Counted from the first letter of the stretch, positions 1-11,320 are shown. The stretch is 48,739 nucleotides of DNA from Basidiobolus meristosporus CBS 931.73 (GCA_002104905.1 MCFE01000663.1:1-48739), one strand, 5' to 3'. A program made the numbers and translations. The notes: generated from the letters alone by a model not told the origin.

Positions 1-1
1 C

Positions 2-765
2 AATCCAAGTGTGTTCAAGATATACTAAAGAAGTATCAAATGGAAGATGGCAAACCAGCAGCTACCCCAATGGAGGCACACCTTAACTTGGTCAAAACTC
101 AACCAAATCAAGAGAGCCTTGTGGCATCTGAAAGTCCTGACTTTCCTTATCAATCTATGGTTAGCATTCTGATGTATATCATGCTTGGAACATGTCCAGA
201 TATCTCATTTTCAGTGGGAGTTGTCAGCCAGCACAATCAGAACTATGTATCTGATCATATTGCAGCAGTTAAGTGGATTTTTAGATATCTAAAAGGAACT
301 GCTGATATCTGCTTAAGATACACTTATAAGGATTTAGAACTGGATCTTGTGGGATACTCTGATGCAGATTGGGGACAAAATTTGGAAGACAGAAGATCAA
401 CTACAGGATATGCCTTTCTTTACTGTCAAGGAGCCATTTCATGGAATTCAAGAAAGCAACCAACCGTAGCACTTTCCACCACAGAGGCAGAGTATATGGC
501 AGCCTGTGAAGCTACAAAAGAAGCAATGTGGTTAAGAAAGCTTTTTACAGATTTAGGCCTATGTCAAAAAACACCTATTACTTTATTTCAAGATAATCAA
601 GGATGTATACAATTAGGTAGAAATCCAACTTTTCATGCCAGAACTAGGCACATAGATATTAGACATCATTTCATATGTGAAGCTATAGAGAATAACTTAG
701 TTAGCTTAGTTTACTGTCCTACAGATGAAATGATTGCAGACATATTTACCAAACCATTAGCTTGA
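2..765 (+). pseudogene. copia pol C-terminal fragment (RT tail and RNase H), early stop
   Basis: This is the C-terminal end of a Ty1/copia polyprotein: the tail of the reverse transcriptase, then the RNase H domain with the SDADW motif, the STTGY block and the STTEAEY block, and the ADIFTKPLA C-terminal signature. Compared with the copy ending at 44318, the CGA-type arginine after KPLA is a TGA stop here (763-765), removing the last 18 residues or so. At the DNQG site (about 596-607) this copy keeps the glycine codon that is a stop in the two other copies in the window. It is therefore a different lineage from those copies. It cannot be judged functional because its 5' part is outside the window. 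Confidence 0.88.
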
Positions 766-830
766 GACAAGTTTGAATATCTTAGGTCAAAATTAGGACT
801 AGTCAGTATGAACATTTAGCTGAGTGGGAG

Positions 831-1162
831 TGTTGTAAAAGTTTGTAATTCCACCTAAATATTCACCTAACTTAGTCACTTAGATCATTGCCCTCAAATC
901 CTAGAGAATACTGACCAAATTCCTTGTTGGGATTTACTTAGAATATTTACCCAGAACATGAAAATTAGATAATTTGACCAAACAGCCCCAAACTTAGCAC
1001 ATATGTTCTTGGGACTTTTTGTAACCTATTCTATGTGTTTGTAATGCCAAGAACAGGTAAAAGTATAAATACTACTTTCACATTCAATAAATCATTAAGT
1101 GAAAACCACATAATCTACTTGTCCTCCAAATCACTTCCAATATCTCCAAGACTCTTACAACA
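831..1162 (+). repeat. 3' LTR of copia element A (332 bp)
   Basis: The LTR has the TGTTGTAA...TTACAACA inverted termini shared by every LTR in this window. It follows a purine-rich tract (GAGTGGGAG, 822-830) that serves as the polypurine tract. It contains a TATAAATA box and an AATAAA signal. It is about 17 bases shorter than the 349-base LTRs of the young element because of internal deletions. Confidence 0.92.
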
Positions 1163-1490
1163 GTAAGAAGTTTGCAATTCCATCTAAAAACTCACATAAC
1201 TTAGTCACTTAGATTGTTACCTTCAAATCCTAGAGAATACTGACTAAAATCCTTGTTGGGATTTACTTCAAACATTTACCTGGAACATGAGAATTCTCAA
1301 AGTTGTCCAAACAGCCCCAAACTTTGCACACATGTTCTTGCAATCTTCCTTAACCTACTCTACATGTTTGTTATGCTGAGATCATGTGAAAGTATTAATG
1401 CTACTTTTACATTCAATAAATCATTAAGTGAAAACACATAATCTACCTGTTCTCCCAATCACTTCCAATATCTCCAAGACTCTTATAACA
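1163..1490 (+). repeat. Older solo LTR of the same copia family
   Basis: It aligns over its full length with the neighbouring LTR but is more diverged. It lacks the first four bases (TGTT) and starts directly after the terminal ACAACA of the LTR at 831-1162. It ends in CTTATAACA. No primer-binding site follows it, so it is a solo LTR. The simplest reading is that element A inserted four bases inside this older LTR. Confidence 0.85.
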
Positions 1491-2009
1491 TGTACAGGGT
1501 TTCAGGGTTTTTGAGTATCACTGAGATTTCTGTTGTTAGTGATGTTTGATATTTTGGTATATCATTGAAGGTCAACACCAACACAGAATTTGGACAAGAT
1601 ATTCTAGACCATGATAGAATTGACAAAAATGGAGGGCTTGGGCTTGTTTATGAAAATTAAAACAATTGACATATCATTTTTGGGAGGTTGCAGTTCCAAT
1701 AGATGTATTTCACCAACAAATATGGTGACTCTATTGACCAAGTCTTCATTAAATCTGCTGGGGAGATGCTTGCAGTTGGGAGTTCTTCTATCAGGTAAGC
1801 CATCTTCCCTGCTAAGCACAACTGTAAGTTGCCTTCTGATGTAAAGCATTCCCTGCACTTTTGGCTCTGGTTAAGTGATATCCAACTAACTAAATCTTAT
1901 GTAAATTATTGACAGTCAGGTAATAAGCCAAGTGCAGTCTAACATCCTATGAGTAGTTTGGGTGTAGCTAGATATTTGCAATACTAGAGAGTAACAGTTT
2001 GGGGCTTTT
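1491..2009. other. Intergenic, no gene seen
   Basis: Only short overlapping open frames on both strands with no recognisable protein. It is flanked by LTR remains and is probably decayed repeat or spacer. Confidence 0.5.
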
Positions 2010-2360
2010 AGCCTCCGGTAAGAATCTTGACAACAATAGATGTGATCGGGAAAACTGGTGGATCAAGTTGTTTTCATTAAAATGATTGGATGGATGTAAA
2101 GTAGTATTCAAGCTGTAACATGGTCTTGTCAAAATAAACACCCACAATATACTTAGGAAGGCCCTAGAAGCATGCATGCAAGGTTTAGGGACCTTGCGCA
2201 ACTTGACAGATTTTCATGCTCTGGGTACCAGAGATTCTGGTAGAATATTCAGAGTACAGCGCAAGAAGGAATTTGGCCAAGATACTCCAAGATTCATAGA
2301 CTACGATCAAAGTGACCAAGTCAATGGAATATTTAGGTGTATAGTTGGGATTGCGGCAAG
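2010..2360 (-). repeat. Decayed solo LTR, copia family, inverted
   Basis: Landmarks of the LTR minus strand can be followed in order: the GTAAAGTAGTATT block near 2095, ATGGTCTTG near 2120, AGGAAGG near 2155, the CATGCATGCAAGGTTTAGGG block near 2170, TTTTCATGCTCTGGGTACC near 2210, and GGAATTTGGCCA near 2268. Substitution is heavy and the ends are not clear, so the limits are approximate. This is the oldest visible copy of the family. Confidence 0.6.
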
Positions 2361-2973
2361 GTATGCACCAAGGCATCAGTTTCACCAGGGAGCATGGCCC
2401 TTGCTCGAAATACCTAGGAAGCACCCAAACGTATGAATCCAGTATAGTGAGCCCAATGAGACGAAACTAGCTTCTCTATGCTGCGTATGGAGAATTCACC
2501 CCTCGGAATTGGTTAGTAGCCTCCAGCACAAGATAGCTAGATCCAGATAAAAGAGGGTCACTGAGTCCCGCATGATTAGTGGCTTATGCACTGATGATTA
2601 ATCCATCCATTCCCAACGCAACACCTTATGTAAGCGTGATTCAACCGCAGCCGTGAACGATCATCTTACCGGGTTGAGCGACCACGGGGGTCACATGATC
2701 CGAGGGTCGAATTTTCTGGCAAAAACTGGCACCTTCCAACCTGCGGACAGGTGGCATTCAGAAGCCAAAATAGGCGGGCGAAAATGGGTTCCTCAACGTT
2801 CCATTTTGTTCGGTGAAGTTTTGAGAGCGAGACTCGGGACTCGGGACTATTGGCTGTCGAGGGGGGGGGTACTTCAACCGAAGCCAGGAGAAGCCCAGTT
2901 CTTATCTATCTCCTCCACCTCCCTCTCCTGGTTTTCCAACCGCGCGTATTTCCACCGTCTCCGACACTCAGCA
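2361..2973. other. Intergenic / upstream region of the DnaJ gene
   Basis: No gene is seen. The last 150 bases before the DnaJ start are pyrimidine-rich, as is common in fungal promoters and 5' leaders. Confidence 0.4.
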
Positions 2974-4123
2974 ATGGCGAAAGATTATTACGGCATATTA
3001 GGGGTCTCCAAATCGGACAACGACGAGACCATCAAGAAAGCCTACAGAAAACAAGGTACGTGGCACTAGTCCCTTTACTTGAGGTCGTCTAGGATATAGA
3101 CTGATATGTCTTTGTTTGCCAGCTTTGAAGTGGCATCCTGATAGAAACCCGGACCAAAAAGAGCTAGCCGACAAGAAGTTCAAGGAATTGGCTGAAGCGT
3201 ATGAAGTTTTAAGTGATAAGAACAAGCGAGCCATCTACGACCAGTATGGTGAAGATGGGTTGAAGGGTGGCTTTGGTGGGGGTGGTGGCAGTGAAGGTGG
3301 TTTCCCTGGTGGCTTTCCCGGGGGCTTTCAGAGCGCATTTGGGAACATGCCCGGCGGAGCCAGCTTTTCTTTTGGCGGCCCTGGGGGCTCGGGTGGCTTC
3401 CGACCATTTACTCCAAGCAACGCTGAAGATATATTCAAGCAATTCTTTGGGATGAATGGTATGGGTGGCATGGGCGGCATGGGCGCCAACTTTATGGATA
3501 CGGATAACGACGCTGGTTTTGGAGGGTTTGGTGGGGCCGGAGCTCGACCTGGCTTTCAACGCTCGGCCACCAAACCAGTGATCCAACGCTCACTTCCGGC
3601 CTCCTTGGAGGATCTCTATAAGGGAGCCACTAAGCGTCTCAAGGTGACCAAGCGCCTGTATGACGCTGCCTCGGGGTTGTATACCCCTACCGAGAAGATT
3701 CTGACCGTGAACATCAAGCCGGGATGGAAGGCGGGAACGAAGATTCGCTTTTCCAACGAGGGAGATGAACTCCCTACAGGGGGGGCTCAGGATATAGAGT
3801 TTATTTTGGAAGAGAAGCCCCATCCGACATTCAAGCGGGAGAGTGAGCACCTTGTCATGAACCTGGACATCGATATTGTCGAGGCCCTCACCGGATTCAC
3901 CAAGACAGTTCAGAGCTTGGATGGCCGCACGATCGCCATCACCAACCGCACACCGGTCACTTCCCCCGGCCAAGAGCTGAGAATCTCCGGGGAAGGCATG
4001 CCCATATCGAAGCAGCCCGGGCGCAAGGGCGATCTCGTTGTCCGGGTCAATGTGCGGTTCCCAGCAGCTTTGACCACCTCGCAGAAGGAGGCCATTAGAC
4101 GTACATTCGGCAACGGCTACTAG
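2974..4123 (+). CDS. SIS1: Type II (class B) DnaJ/Hsp40 co-chaperone, Sis1-like
   Basis: An Hsp40 that delivers unfolded substrates to cytosolic Hsp70 and stimulates its ATPase. Exon 1 is 2974-3055, the intron 3056-3122 (GTACG...CCAG), exon 2 3123-4123, giving about 360 residues. The J domain starts [11 protein letters not shown] and holds the HPD motif in WHPDRNP. A Gly/Phe-rich and Gly/Met-rich linker follows (about residues 75-180). There is no CxxCxGxG zinc finger, so this is class B, and two C-terminal beta-sandwich domains begin near [14 protein letters not shown]. Length and order match yeast Sis1 and human DNAJB1. The start is chosen at the J-domain methionine; the open frame upstream is leader. 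An AATAAA lies near 4280. Confidence 0.93.
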
Positions 4124-4460
4124 AGGGCATCGGCATTCGAATAGAAATACCCGGAATTGAGTGACAGCATCCCACGACAGCCAACCCCACCACAATCCCC
4201 TTTCACGCTGTATACTAATCAACCCCACCATCCACCTTTGTAATATTTGAAAACGACAGCCAAGGCGCGAACATAATCTTAATAAACCGTATGAACGTAT
4301 GAAATGCATCTGACCTCATCTCCAGCCCAACAGCAAATATATCCATCCCTGACAACCCGTAACTAAGCCGTGCTGTGCCAAGAAACCCTGCCAATCAGCC
4401 GATCAATCATGAAGGCTTAGAGCCCCAGGCTCATAAATAGCCGAGGCATCCGCACAGCAC

Positions 4461-5353
4461 TTGGAGAATCTGACAAGAACCGATATGGAGCAAACACCAG
4501 CCACTGTTCATCACAGAAGCCACCATGGCGATGATGCCAGCAACCTTTCCAATCCCAAGTCTTCTTATTTCCAGGATACAGGCGGGGTTTATTACCAACC
4601 CAGCACCAGCACCAGCACCAGCCAGCTGAATATGCCACACCAGGAGCCCTATGTGATTGAGAAGGGGAAGGATGCCAAGCAGGTGCGAAGATCCAGCCGC
4701 CTTTGCTGCTGCTGCCAAACACGAGCACAGCGCATAGGGTGCGGTGTCTTCTGGCTGCTTTTCCTGATAGGTCTTGCTATCGCCGCCTACTTCTGCTGGC
4801 CTAGAGGGATGCCCCAGGTAAGCTTCCAAAGGGCCACGCTGATCACCCCCATGGCGCAGATCACTCAGAACGCCATCCCTGCCCTCACTACCGGCGGGAG
4901 CGGGTCCCTCGGAATCGACATCGACCTTATCCTGATGGTGCACAACCCAAACCTTATCAGTATCAAGTTGAGCAACATCACAGCCACGGTAAGTAGGCCC
5001 AGAAATTGGTCAGAGTAACAGAGAAATTAACGAACCACCATCCACAGGGATACTATCAAATCAACGGGGTCACCGTTGACATCGGTAAAGGAGCCCTCAA
5101 CCAAAGTGTCACCTTCCCGGCCAAGGGAGACCTGACCTTCCCGCTGCCCTTCCATCTTCTCTACACGGCCAGCGACCCGAACAGCCAGGCGGCCTTGAAG
5201 GACCTGGTAACCAGGTGTGGTATTCTGGGTGGCCCTCGACAGCCGTTGAGTATGAGCTATGTGGCCCAATTGGATATTGCGCTGATTTCTTGGTTGGGTA
5301 TCAAGCCGACGATATCCAACAACATCTCGTTTGACTGCCCTCTCACCCCTTGA
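4461..5353 (+). CDS. Single-pass membrane protein with LEA_2-like extracellular domain
   Basis: One intron (4989-5047, GTAAGT...CACAG) joins two exons into a protein of about 277 residues. The N-terminal 75 residues are polar, with a short Ser/Thr-Ser repeat. A cluster of four cysteines next to basic residues (LCCCCQTR) could be palmitoylated. One hydrophobic segment follows (VFWLLFLIGLAIAAYF, about residues 95-112). The rest resembles LEA_2 domains: a 'VHNPN' strand, then NITATGYYQINGVTVDIG, and a C-terminal beta-rich part. This layout (cytosolic tail, membrane anchor, LEA_2) is known in fungi and in plant NDR1/HIN1-like proteins. Domain assignment is by pattern only. A second possible start is the methionine at 4485. 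Confidence 0.65.
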
Positions 5354-5674
5354 CCTTCGAAATAGACCCCGAATGACTCACACTGAGTCACCCAACCCGA
5401 ATCGGTCGTGATGTGACTTAGAATGCACACAGATAGCATACATTTACCATTGTTAGTATCAGCAAATAAATCGACACTAAATCGCAGATGATCCGATTTT
5501 CTTAAATAACCCACCGAGGAAGGCGGTTTTTTTTCACCATCCACCACCCACCTCCGGCCAGACTGAAATCAGGCTGGATGCTTCACGAACCGGTGCCATT
5601 CCTGCTCGATACAAAGATACCGTTTGAACCACACAAGGGAAAGGTCTTACTCCCTTATTGCTTGAACACCGACC

Positions 5675-7378
5675 ATGTCTCCCTTGGGCAGTCCTAAGTT
5701 CTTGCTCTTCCTTACGTTGACCCTCTTTGCTGGACAAGTGGTTTTGGGCTGTGTTACTACTTCTCTTGCGCTGGTTGCGGAGTCGTTTTATATTTTGAGT
5801 GTATCTATTTGTTTATATGTTACCTTGTACTCTAATAAGGTATTTTCATCTCCTCTACACCTTCCGTGGAAGCTGTACTAATCCCCTCCTCTTCCAAAGC
5901 TTGCCAAGCAACTCCCTCACTCGTCCCACTTCACCTACGGGTGGAAACGGGTGGAGCTATTAGGAACCCTTGTAAACGGGGTATTGCTGCTGGCCCTTAA
6001 TTTCGGCCTCTTCCTTGATGCACTTCGGCGTTGCTTTGAGATACCAGGTAAAGCCAGTTTAGTCGAGCATCGCCCACTTCCAAGCAATTAACCTGGTGGA
6101 CGCCTCAACTAGAGATAGAATTGCCGGGGCTGATCTTTGCTGCCGGTCTCGCCAGCCTAATTATTAACCTACTGGAACTCGTCGTCTCTCGAGGTAAAGC
6201 TATTCGTCGACTTTTATAGCTCTAGGGATAACTCAGCGAACGTCTTTTTTTACCGGGGTCGTTTAGAGAGCACCCTGATCCACCTTTACAATGTGGTCCG
6301 AGAGAACTCGAAGTATCTGGAGGCCTCGTCCGCACCCTTCGCCCCGCACCACGAAACCGGCGCCGGGTTCTGTTCGGCTTTAGAAACGGGTGGATGCTCT
6401 TACGATGAAACGGCGCAGTTGTTTTTGCCCCAGTTTCACTCATCAGATGAGCCCCTCTCTCTAGCAAGTGGGGCCTGTATGAATTCCCAGCCGAACTGCC
6501 GAAAGGGCCAGTTTTACCACTTTGTCAGCGCTACTTTCGGAAGCACCGTGCTTTTGATCGCTTCGGGGATCGCTTGGGCCACCGGCACTAAATGGGGCTT
6601 TATTGCTGATACAGTGGGCGGGTATAGTATTTCAACTACTCCTGATATCTGGGTTACATGTGGACTTAATGGTGTTGCGATAGGTTGGTGATCGCCACGT
6701 TTCATTCCTCGACCTTTATCCCCCTAGTGCGGAAAGCTTCCTACGTATTCATGCAAGGCTCACCGAACGCCATCCCGTTCGATCTAATCCGTAGTGGCAT
6801 CAACAAGGTAAGCCATTTCCAAAGAAACCACCGCCACTGAACCATCATCAACTCACCCGAATCCCCCAAAGATCCCTGGGGTTTTGTCGGTTCAGGAGTT
6901 CCACCTGTGGCAGCTACAAGATGCCACCACGGCGGCATCCATTCGGGTGAAGGTGATCAACGCCACCTCGTACTCGATCGTTGAACGCAATGTCCAGGAA
7001 ATCCTCGAGCGCTACGGCATCCACAGCTTCACCATTGAACCGGAATTCGTGAATAGTTACCGAGACGTTTTGGCTCGCACCGCCAATCAAGAAAAGGTGG
7101 AGATCCCTCGACCAGCCTCTGTAGATGACCTCACAGTTCTTGGAATCAAGCAGTATCACTCGATGTCTGGAAACGATGGGTATGAACGACCGGCCGTGCG
7201 GATCCCCGCGCCCATGGTGAAGACCAAATTCGGTCGGGACTCCATCATCAACTACTACCAGCGCCAGCAACAACACAGACTTGATCAACCTCACCTTTAT
7301 CCGTACTACCACGACTATAGAAAGCTCACCATCGTTGGGTCACCCCAGCCTCAGCGTACCAATAGCTCCTTCTTCTAA
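5675..7378 (+). CDS. Cation diffusion facilitator-like membrane protein lacking metal-site residues
   Basis: Six exons are inferred: 5675 to about 5839, about 5900-6048, about 6116-6192, 6237 to about 6622, about 6682-6810 and about 6873-7378, with the reading phase kept at the junctions I checked. The fold follows Zrc1/Cot1-type zinc transporters: a TM1-2 block (SLALVAESFYILSV), the YGWKRVELLG block after TM2, a TM5 block (FYHFVSATFGS), and a C-terminal cytosolic domain starting IPGVLSVQEFHLWQL. In active family members TM2 and TM5 each carry HxxxD for zinc. Here TM2 has neither His nor Asp, and TM5 keeps His but not Asp. There is no His-rich loop between TM4 and TM5. It is probably a non-transporting paralogue or one with changed substrate. 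Exon edges are my reading. Confidence 0.75.
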
Positions 7379-7661
7379 TCATAGACATCGAGAAAAATCG
7401 TTAATCGTAACCAATAAAATGAATGATCAACAGCAGATTTATTTGGTTGACGTTGAATTTGGGATATCCAGCCCGTCATGAGAGGGGATTCATTTACAAT
7501 CAGCTCCATCTGGATCGGAGGGTCAAACCGATGTGTCGGCCTTACTTTCCTCCAAGAGAATTCCTGTTCAGGGAGATGAAAAGCCAGCTTTTCGAGGTAG
7601 TAATACATTGGAATGTTGCGAGTTCCAGGGGGAGGGGGAGGGGAGGGGGAGCCAGAGAAGA

Positions 7662-7973
7662 CTACACCATCACTGCACCTCTCGACACCACCGGTGGTGC
7701 GGACAGCTTCAGGTAGTGTTCCAATCGAGTGGATAACTCGACCACGTTGGGTTGGGCCCGTCTCTGGGCCTTCCCGGATGGGGTGGGATTGAAAGGACGG
7801 CGATATTCGTTCCGCAAGCAGAACTCCTTCGCCTCCTCGATGCTGCGCTGGGTGCGCAGACGGCGGGGACCGGATTCTTTCGTGTGGGCGCTGCCCGGGC
7901 GGGACGACCGCGAAGAGAGGAGCTCGTAGTAGCGGTGTGCGTCTTGCAGGAAGTTGCTGCTGATCTGGGACAT
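7662..7973 (-). CDS. Small hypothetical basic protein (103 aa)
   Basis: The frame starts MSQISSNFLQDAHRYYELLS and is rich in Arg and Ser, with no signal peptide or membrane segment. It runs convergent with the CDF-like gene, whose stop is 284 bases away. The composition (balanced, with a short amphipathic start and an EEAKEF helix) looks coding, but I recognise no family. An in-frame methionine 36 codons upstream (8081) is less likely because the added stretch reads like leader. It may have further exons I did not find. Confidence 0.45.
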   Translation of the reverse strand: MSQISSNFLQDAHRYYELLSSRSSRPGSAHTKESGPRRLRTQRSIEEAKEFCLRNEYRRPFNPTPSGKAQRRAQPNVVELSTRLEHYLKLSAPPVVSRGAVMV

Positions 7974-8335
7974 GATAGGTTCGGATGAGAGGGAGCACGA
8001 GCAGTAACGGGAGCGGGTTGCGAATGGATAGTGGAGCAGAAAAAATCGGTTGCGCTGGCTCGGAGGGAGGTTGGAAGCCATTTATACCGGGCGTCGTATG
8101 CGGTGTGGGCAAGGGGCGTTGGGGAGCGGGTGCATTGGATCCGTCGGGTGGAGAGGGGATGCATATCTCATGGGTACCACCACCCCTTCAGTCATCCCTT
8201 GGGTGAGACCAGGCAGGGAATTGAGCGAGTCACACGAGCGGAAATTGTTTTCATTCCATCAGCGTACCACCATTTAATTCTTCCCAAATCCGGCGGATCA
8301 AAACAATCCGCATCGAACCAAAGCACACCCTACCA

Positions 8336-8850
8336 CATCCCATCTCCATCTCCATCCCCATTCCATTCCCATTCCCATCGTCATTCCCAGACAGGGCCCA
8401 CTTAGACGACCATTTATGCGTAGTCATTCAGACCCAGATTTATCATCGTATCTCGAGTCACATTCACACTCACACTCACACTCGCATCCGTATTCATTTT
8501 GGTATTCCTATTTGCATTCATATATGCGCATGTGCCTCTCCAAATACGGTCCCTGGGACCAAGCGGGTTTTAAAAATCAAAATTTACCGGTACCATTTAT
8601 TGAACACGAACACGAACCCGAACCCGAACCCGTCACGAAACTCCACCGTTCTCTACACAAAAAACATGGATGCACCCCACCCCCCTTCCCCTTTTCTCTC
8701 ACCCTCTGTCCCCACAAGATTGATCTAGATCCACCCTACAAGTGGGATCCGAATGTCGTGGCGTGCCAAGGTATGGGTGGAAAGGTGGGTGAGGGATGGA
8801 ATGGGAGGGGAGGGGAAAGAAAAGGGAAGGGAAAGGGAAAGGGAAAGGAG
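8336..8850. repeat. Cluster of short tandem repeats (four different units)
   Basis: Within 500 bases there are CATCTC/CATTCC repeats (about 8338-8385), CACACT repeats (about 8461-8485), GAACCC/GAACAC repeats (about 8603-8631) and GGGAAA repeats (about 8820-8849). A G-rich run of GGGGGA units sits just outside at 7626-7651. Open frames through these repeats are composition artefacts. The stretch lies downstream of GVP36 and holds no other gene that I can support. Confidence 0.7.
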
Positions 8851-8896
8851 GATTGGGATTTGGTGAAGGCGAGCTTATTCGAAAGGGATCCGGGGC

Positions 8897-10266
8897 TTAT
8901 TCGTCCCGGCTGCTTCGGAAGGCGGTCTCCTGGGCCATCTGGATGTCGCTGATCTCTGGCGCCACGTCCGACAGCAGCTCGTACGCATCCTTGAAGAAGG
9001 TCAACTGGGCGGCCACGAAGTCGGCGAGGTTACGAAGTGGCTCCGGCTAGAATAGAGAGGGGGGGAAGGGTTCATTAACCATGGGTACGGTACGTGGGGA
9101 CCATCCAGGTAGGGGGACGTTCACTTACACTCTCCACCACCGCTTTCATGAGTTCCATTGCCTCCTCCACCGCGGCGACGAAGTGGTCCTCCGCCTGCTC
9201 TACTTCGCTTCGGAGCTATCCGAGTGACGTTCCCCTGGGTTAGTTCTGGTTGCAGAAGGCTCGGGCCAATCCTGAGAGTTCCTTACCTGGTTGATCTTGT
9301 CCGGCTTGGCGGTTTTAAGGGAGGCTTTGCAAGCGTCCAGCTTGACTCTAGCAGTTTGAACCTGACGGCGAGCGTTCTATGTGGAAGAGGTTTAGATCGG
9401 TGGGGGAAGGGGGTGAGCGTCAACTTGTGGAGGAACGTACCAAGGCAAACTGGATGGTAGAGTTGACGGTGGTGTTGAAGGGTTCGTAGAATTTCGTGGT
9501 GATCTGAGAATCCTGTGGAGCAGACGGGTTAGTACCTTCAGCAGACGGTAGGTCACCCGCAGACAAGGAATTACCATGACTCTTCTGGCGTCACCGATCT
9601 TCTCCTGGATGGTGGCATACTTGAACAAGGCTGAGCCTGAAGAGGGTCAGGCGAAGACGGGCTCGTTAGCTCCATTGCGGTCGGTTAGTTGGGAAAGGGT
9701 ACCTACCAAGTGGTTCCTGGATGCCGATCTCCTCAGCTCCCTCAGCAGCAACACGAGACAAACCATGGGCCAAGGTCTTTGGGGGTTGGTCTTCCTCACT
9801 GACCTGAGGGGTGGGTTCGCCGGTTCTCATACTGTTGACTCGCTGAACGACGTTGCGCGAGAAGCCCACCACGGAATCTTGCAACTGGGTGGGAAGATCG
9901 TAGCCATCTGTGCCGTAAACTTTGGTGATCTTGAGGAGGTTCAGGTGTAGATTACGGATAGCATCCACCCTCTACGGAAGCCATAAAACTAGTTAGCTGG
10001 GTTGGGAGCAGATCGTCCGAAGACAAGCAATAGAGTGGAGACCTTTTCCAACTCGAGATACTCGGCTGGGAGCTGGGTGACTTCGGCATTGCCAAGTTTC
10101 TCTTGGGCCATCTAAAACAGCACGGTTAAGAAGGAGGGCTATGTTGGGGGAGGAGGGGGTTTGCCTCGGGTTTGCCTGAACATACTTGTTTAGCTTGGCC
10201 TAAGCTTTGGGACACTTTGGCGGCCCATGGGTTGACCTTTTGTTTGAAAGTGAGTAGAGAATCCAT
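8897..10266 (-). CDS. GVP36: BAR-domain protein, Gvp36 family
   Basis: Eight exons on the minus strand give a protein of about 300 residues: MDSLLTFKQKV..., then MAQEKLGNAEVTQLPAEYLELEKRVDAIRNLH, KITKVYGTDGYDLP, a GFSRNVVQRVNS helix, ALFKYATIQEKIGDARRVM, then ITTKFYEPFNTT and NARRQVQTARVKLDACK, ending FRSSRDE at a TAA (8897-8899). This order matches the Gvp36 BAR domain (yeast Golgi-vesicle protein 36), an alpha-helical crescent that senses or shapes curved membranes in Golgi and endosome traffic. Every splice junction keeps phase with GT-AG, for example donors at about 10190, 10045 and 9711. Seven introns in under 1.4 kb is dense for this window. Confidence 0.85.
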
Positions 10267-11061
10267 GGTTTCTTGAGGTATAAGAGTTGGTCGTAAAGAC
10301 TCCGGAAGTCGTACGAAAATGCCAGTCAATGTTATTTGTAATTGAAGAAATATCTGCCTCTTGGCGACCAATCACCACCTCGCCCATACGGATACAAGAA
10401 TCCGAGGTTCCCATTGGTGGTCGTGGGTTTATCAACCGGCTGATTGGATACTATCAGCGAAGATGGGCTCATGTCGACCAAAACATGATATTCATTTGGG
10501 AAACTCTTTGGGAAACTCTTGGATCGAGTGGTTCGGGACGTTTATTTGCTGTTCCGTATGCGCTGGACCGCTTAGCCTTGTGGAACCATCAAAAAGCTTA
10601 TTATACAGTGAGCCGTTGTTGCATAGATGCTGGGGGCTTTGATGATGATGCTCGTGTTGCCAGAAATGCTGTTGCCTCAGCAAAAGTCTCGGTGTACGTC
10701 GGAGAGAGTTTGACAATTACTGCACTGATTACCATATCTATGTGGGTTCCTTCATAGCAAGGCTGCTCGCTCACGGCTGTGGTATCTGGGGCATCCACTA
10801 AAGACAGCACCAGCAGAAACTATTCCCTCAAAAATACAAGTGGCTACCTCGAAGCCGCCCGAGCACGTACACTCCAATTCCTTTTTAACCACCGTCCCAT
10901 CACCTCGACGGCACAGAACACAACCGACATCATTTCCCCAGGTAGCGGGATGGATACTAACCGAAAAGCCCCAACCAGTGGTAGAAAGTTTGTAGATGGG
11001 ATCGGAAGCGAGTCAACTTCAGCTGTGATTTATTGAACGATTCGCATTCCTTCCCCCCAAC
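10267..11061. other. Intergenic, no gene supported
   Basis: This is the region upstream of GVP36 and downstream of the cysteine-rich peptide gene. Open frames on both strands (up to 156 codons) show no recognisable motif and contradict each other. No assignment. Confidence 0.4.
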
Positions 11062-11320
11062 TTAACGGGGGCAGCCACTCCTGCACTTGAGCTCGGCACT
11101 GTAGCACTTCTGGCTGCAAAGACGATCCTGGGCTTGGCAACCGACTATGCAGCTTCGGTAGGTTCTCTCGCAAAGGGTCACGCATGGGGCTAGAGAATCG
11201 TTAGTGAGCATCAAGTCATAGCCAACAGCAATCATGGTACAGTAGAGACTTACCAGCAGGCATAGCACTGACAACTCCGAGGGAGAGTGCGGTGGCGACG
11301 AGAGCGAGAATGAACTTCAT
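11062..11320 (-). CDS. Small secreted cysteine-rich protein (64 aa)
   Basis: Exon 1 (11254-11320) encodes a clear signal peptide, MKFILALVATALSLGVVSA. A 64-base intron (11190-11253, GTAAG...CTAG) follows, then exon 2 (11062-11189) encodes the mature part with eight cysteines in 41 residues (spacing C-x3-C-x6-C-x3-C-x6-C-x3-C-x6-C-x4-C) and a TAA stop. Phase is kept across the intron. Even cysteine number, small size and a secretion signal fit secreted, disulfide-bonded fungal peptides. I recognise no named family and infer no activity. A broken duplicate lies about 1 kb upstream (12093-12300), part of a tandem duplication of about 0.7 kb. Confidence 0.72.

Larger units (their letters stand above)
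1..1162 (+). mobile_element. Ty1/copia LTR retrotransposon, 3' part (element A)
   Basis: The window opens inside the reverse transcriptase/RNase H region of a copia-type element and runs through its 3' LTR (831-1162). The sequence closely matches the full-length element at 39994-44678, so the family assignment is secure. The 5' part lies outside the window. The 3' LTR ends in TTACAACA and abuts an older LTR, so the element probably inserted at the very start of that LTR. Confidence 0.93.

Noticed and set aside
3590-4309. Long minus-strand frame (239 codons) opposite the DnaJ gene
   Set aside because: It is the antisense shadow of the conserved DnaJ C-terminal domain and contains no recognisable protein.
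8416-8952. 178-codon frame rich in Ser-His and Glu-Pro repeats
   Set aside because: The frame is produced by short tandem repeats (CACACT, GAACCC, GGGAAA) and overlaps the last exon of GVP36 on the other strand.
10287-10757. 156-codon plus-strand frame upstream of GVP36
   Set aside because: No motif, overlaps other frames on both strands, and lies where the GVP36 promoter must be.
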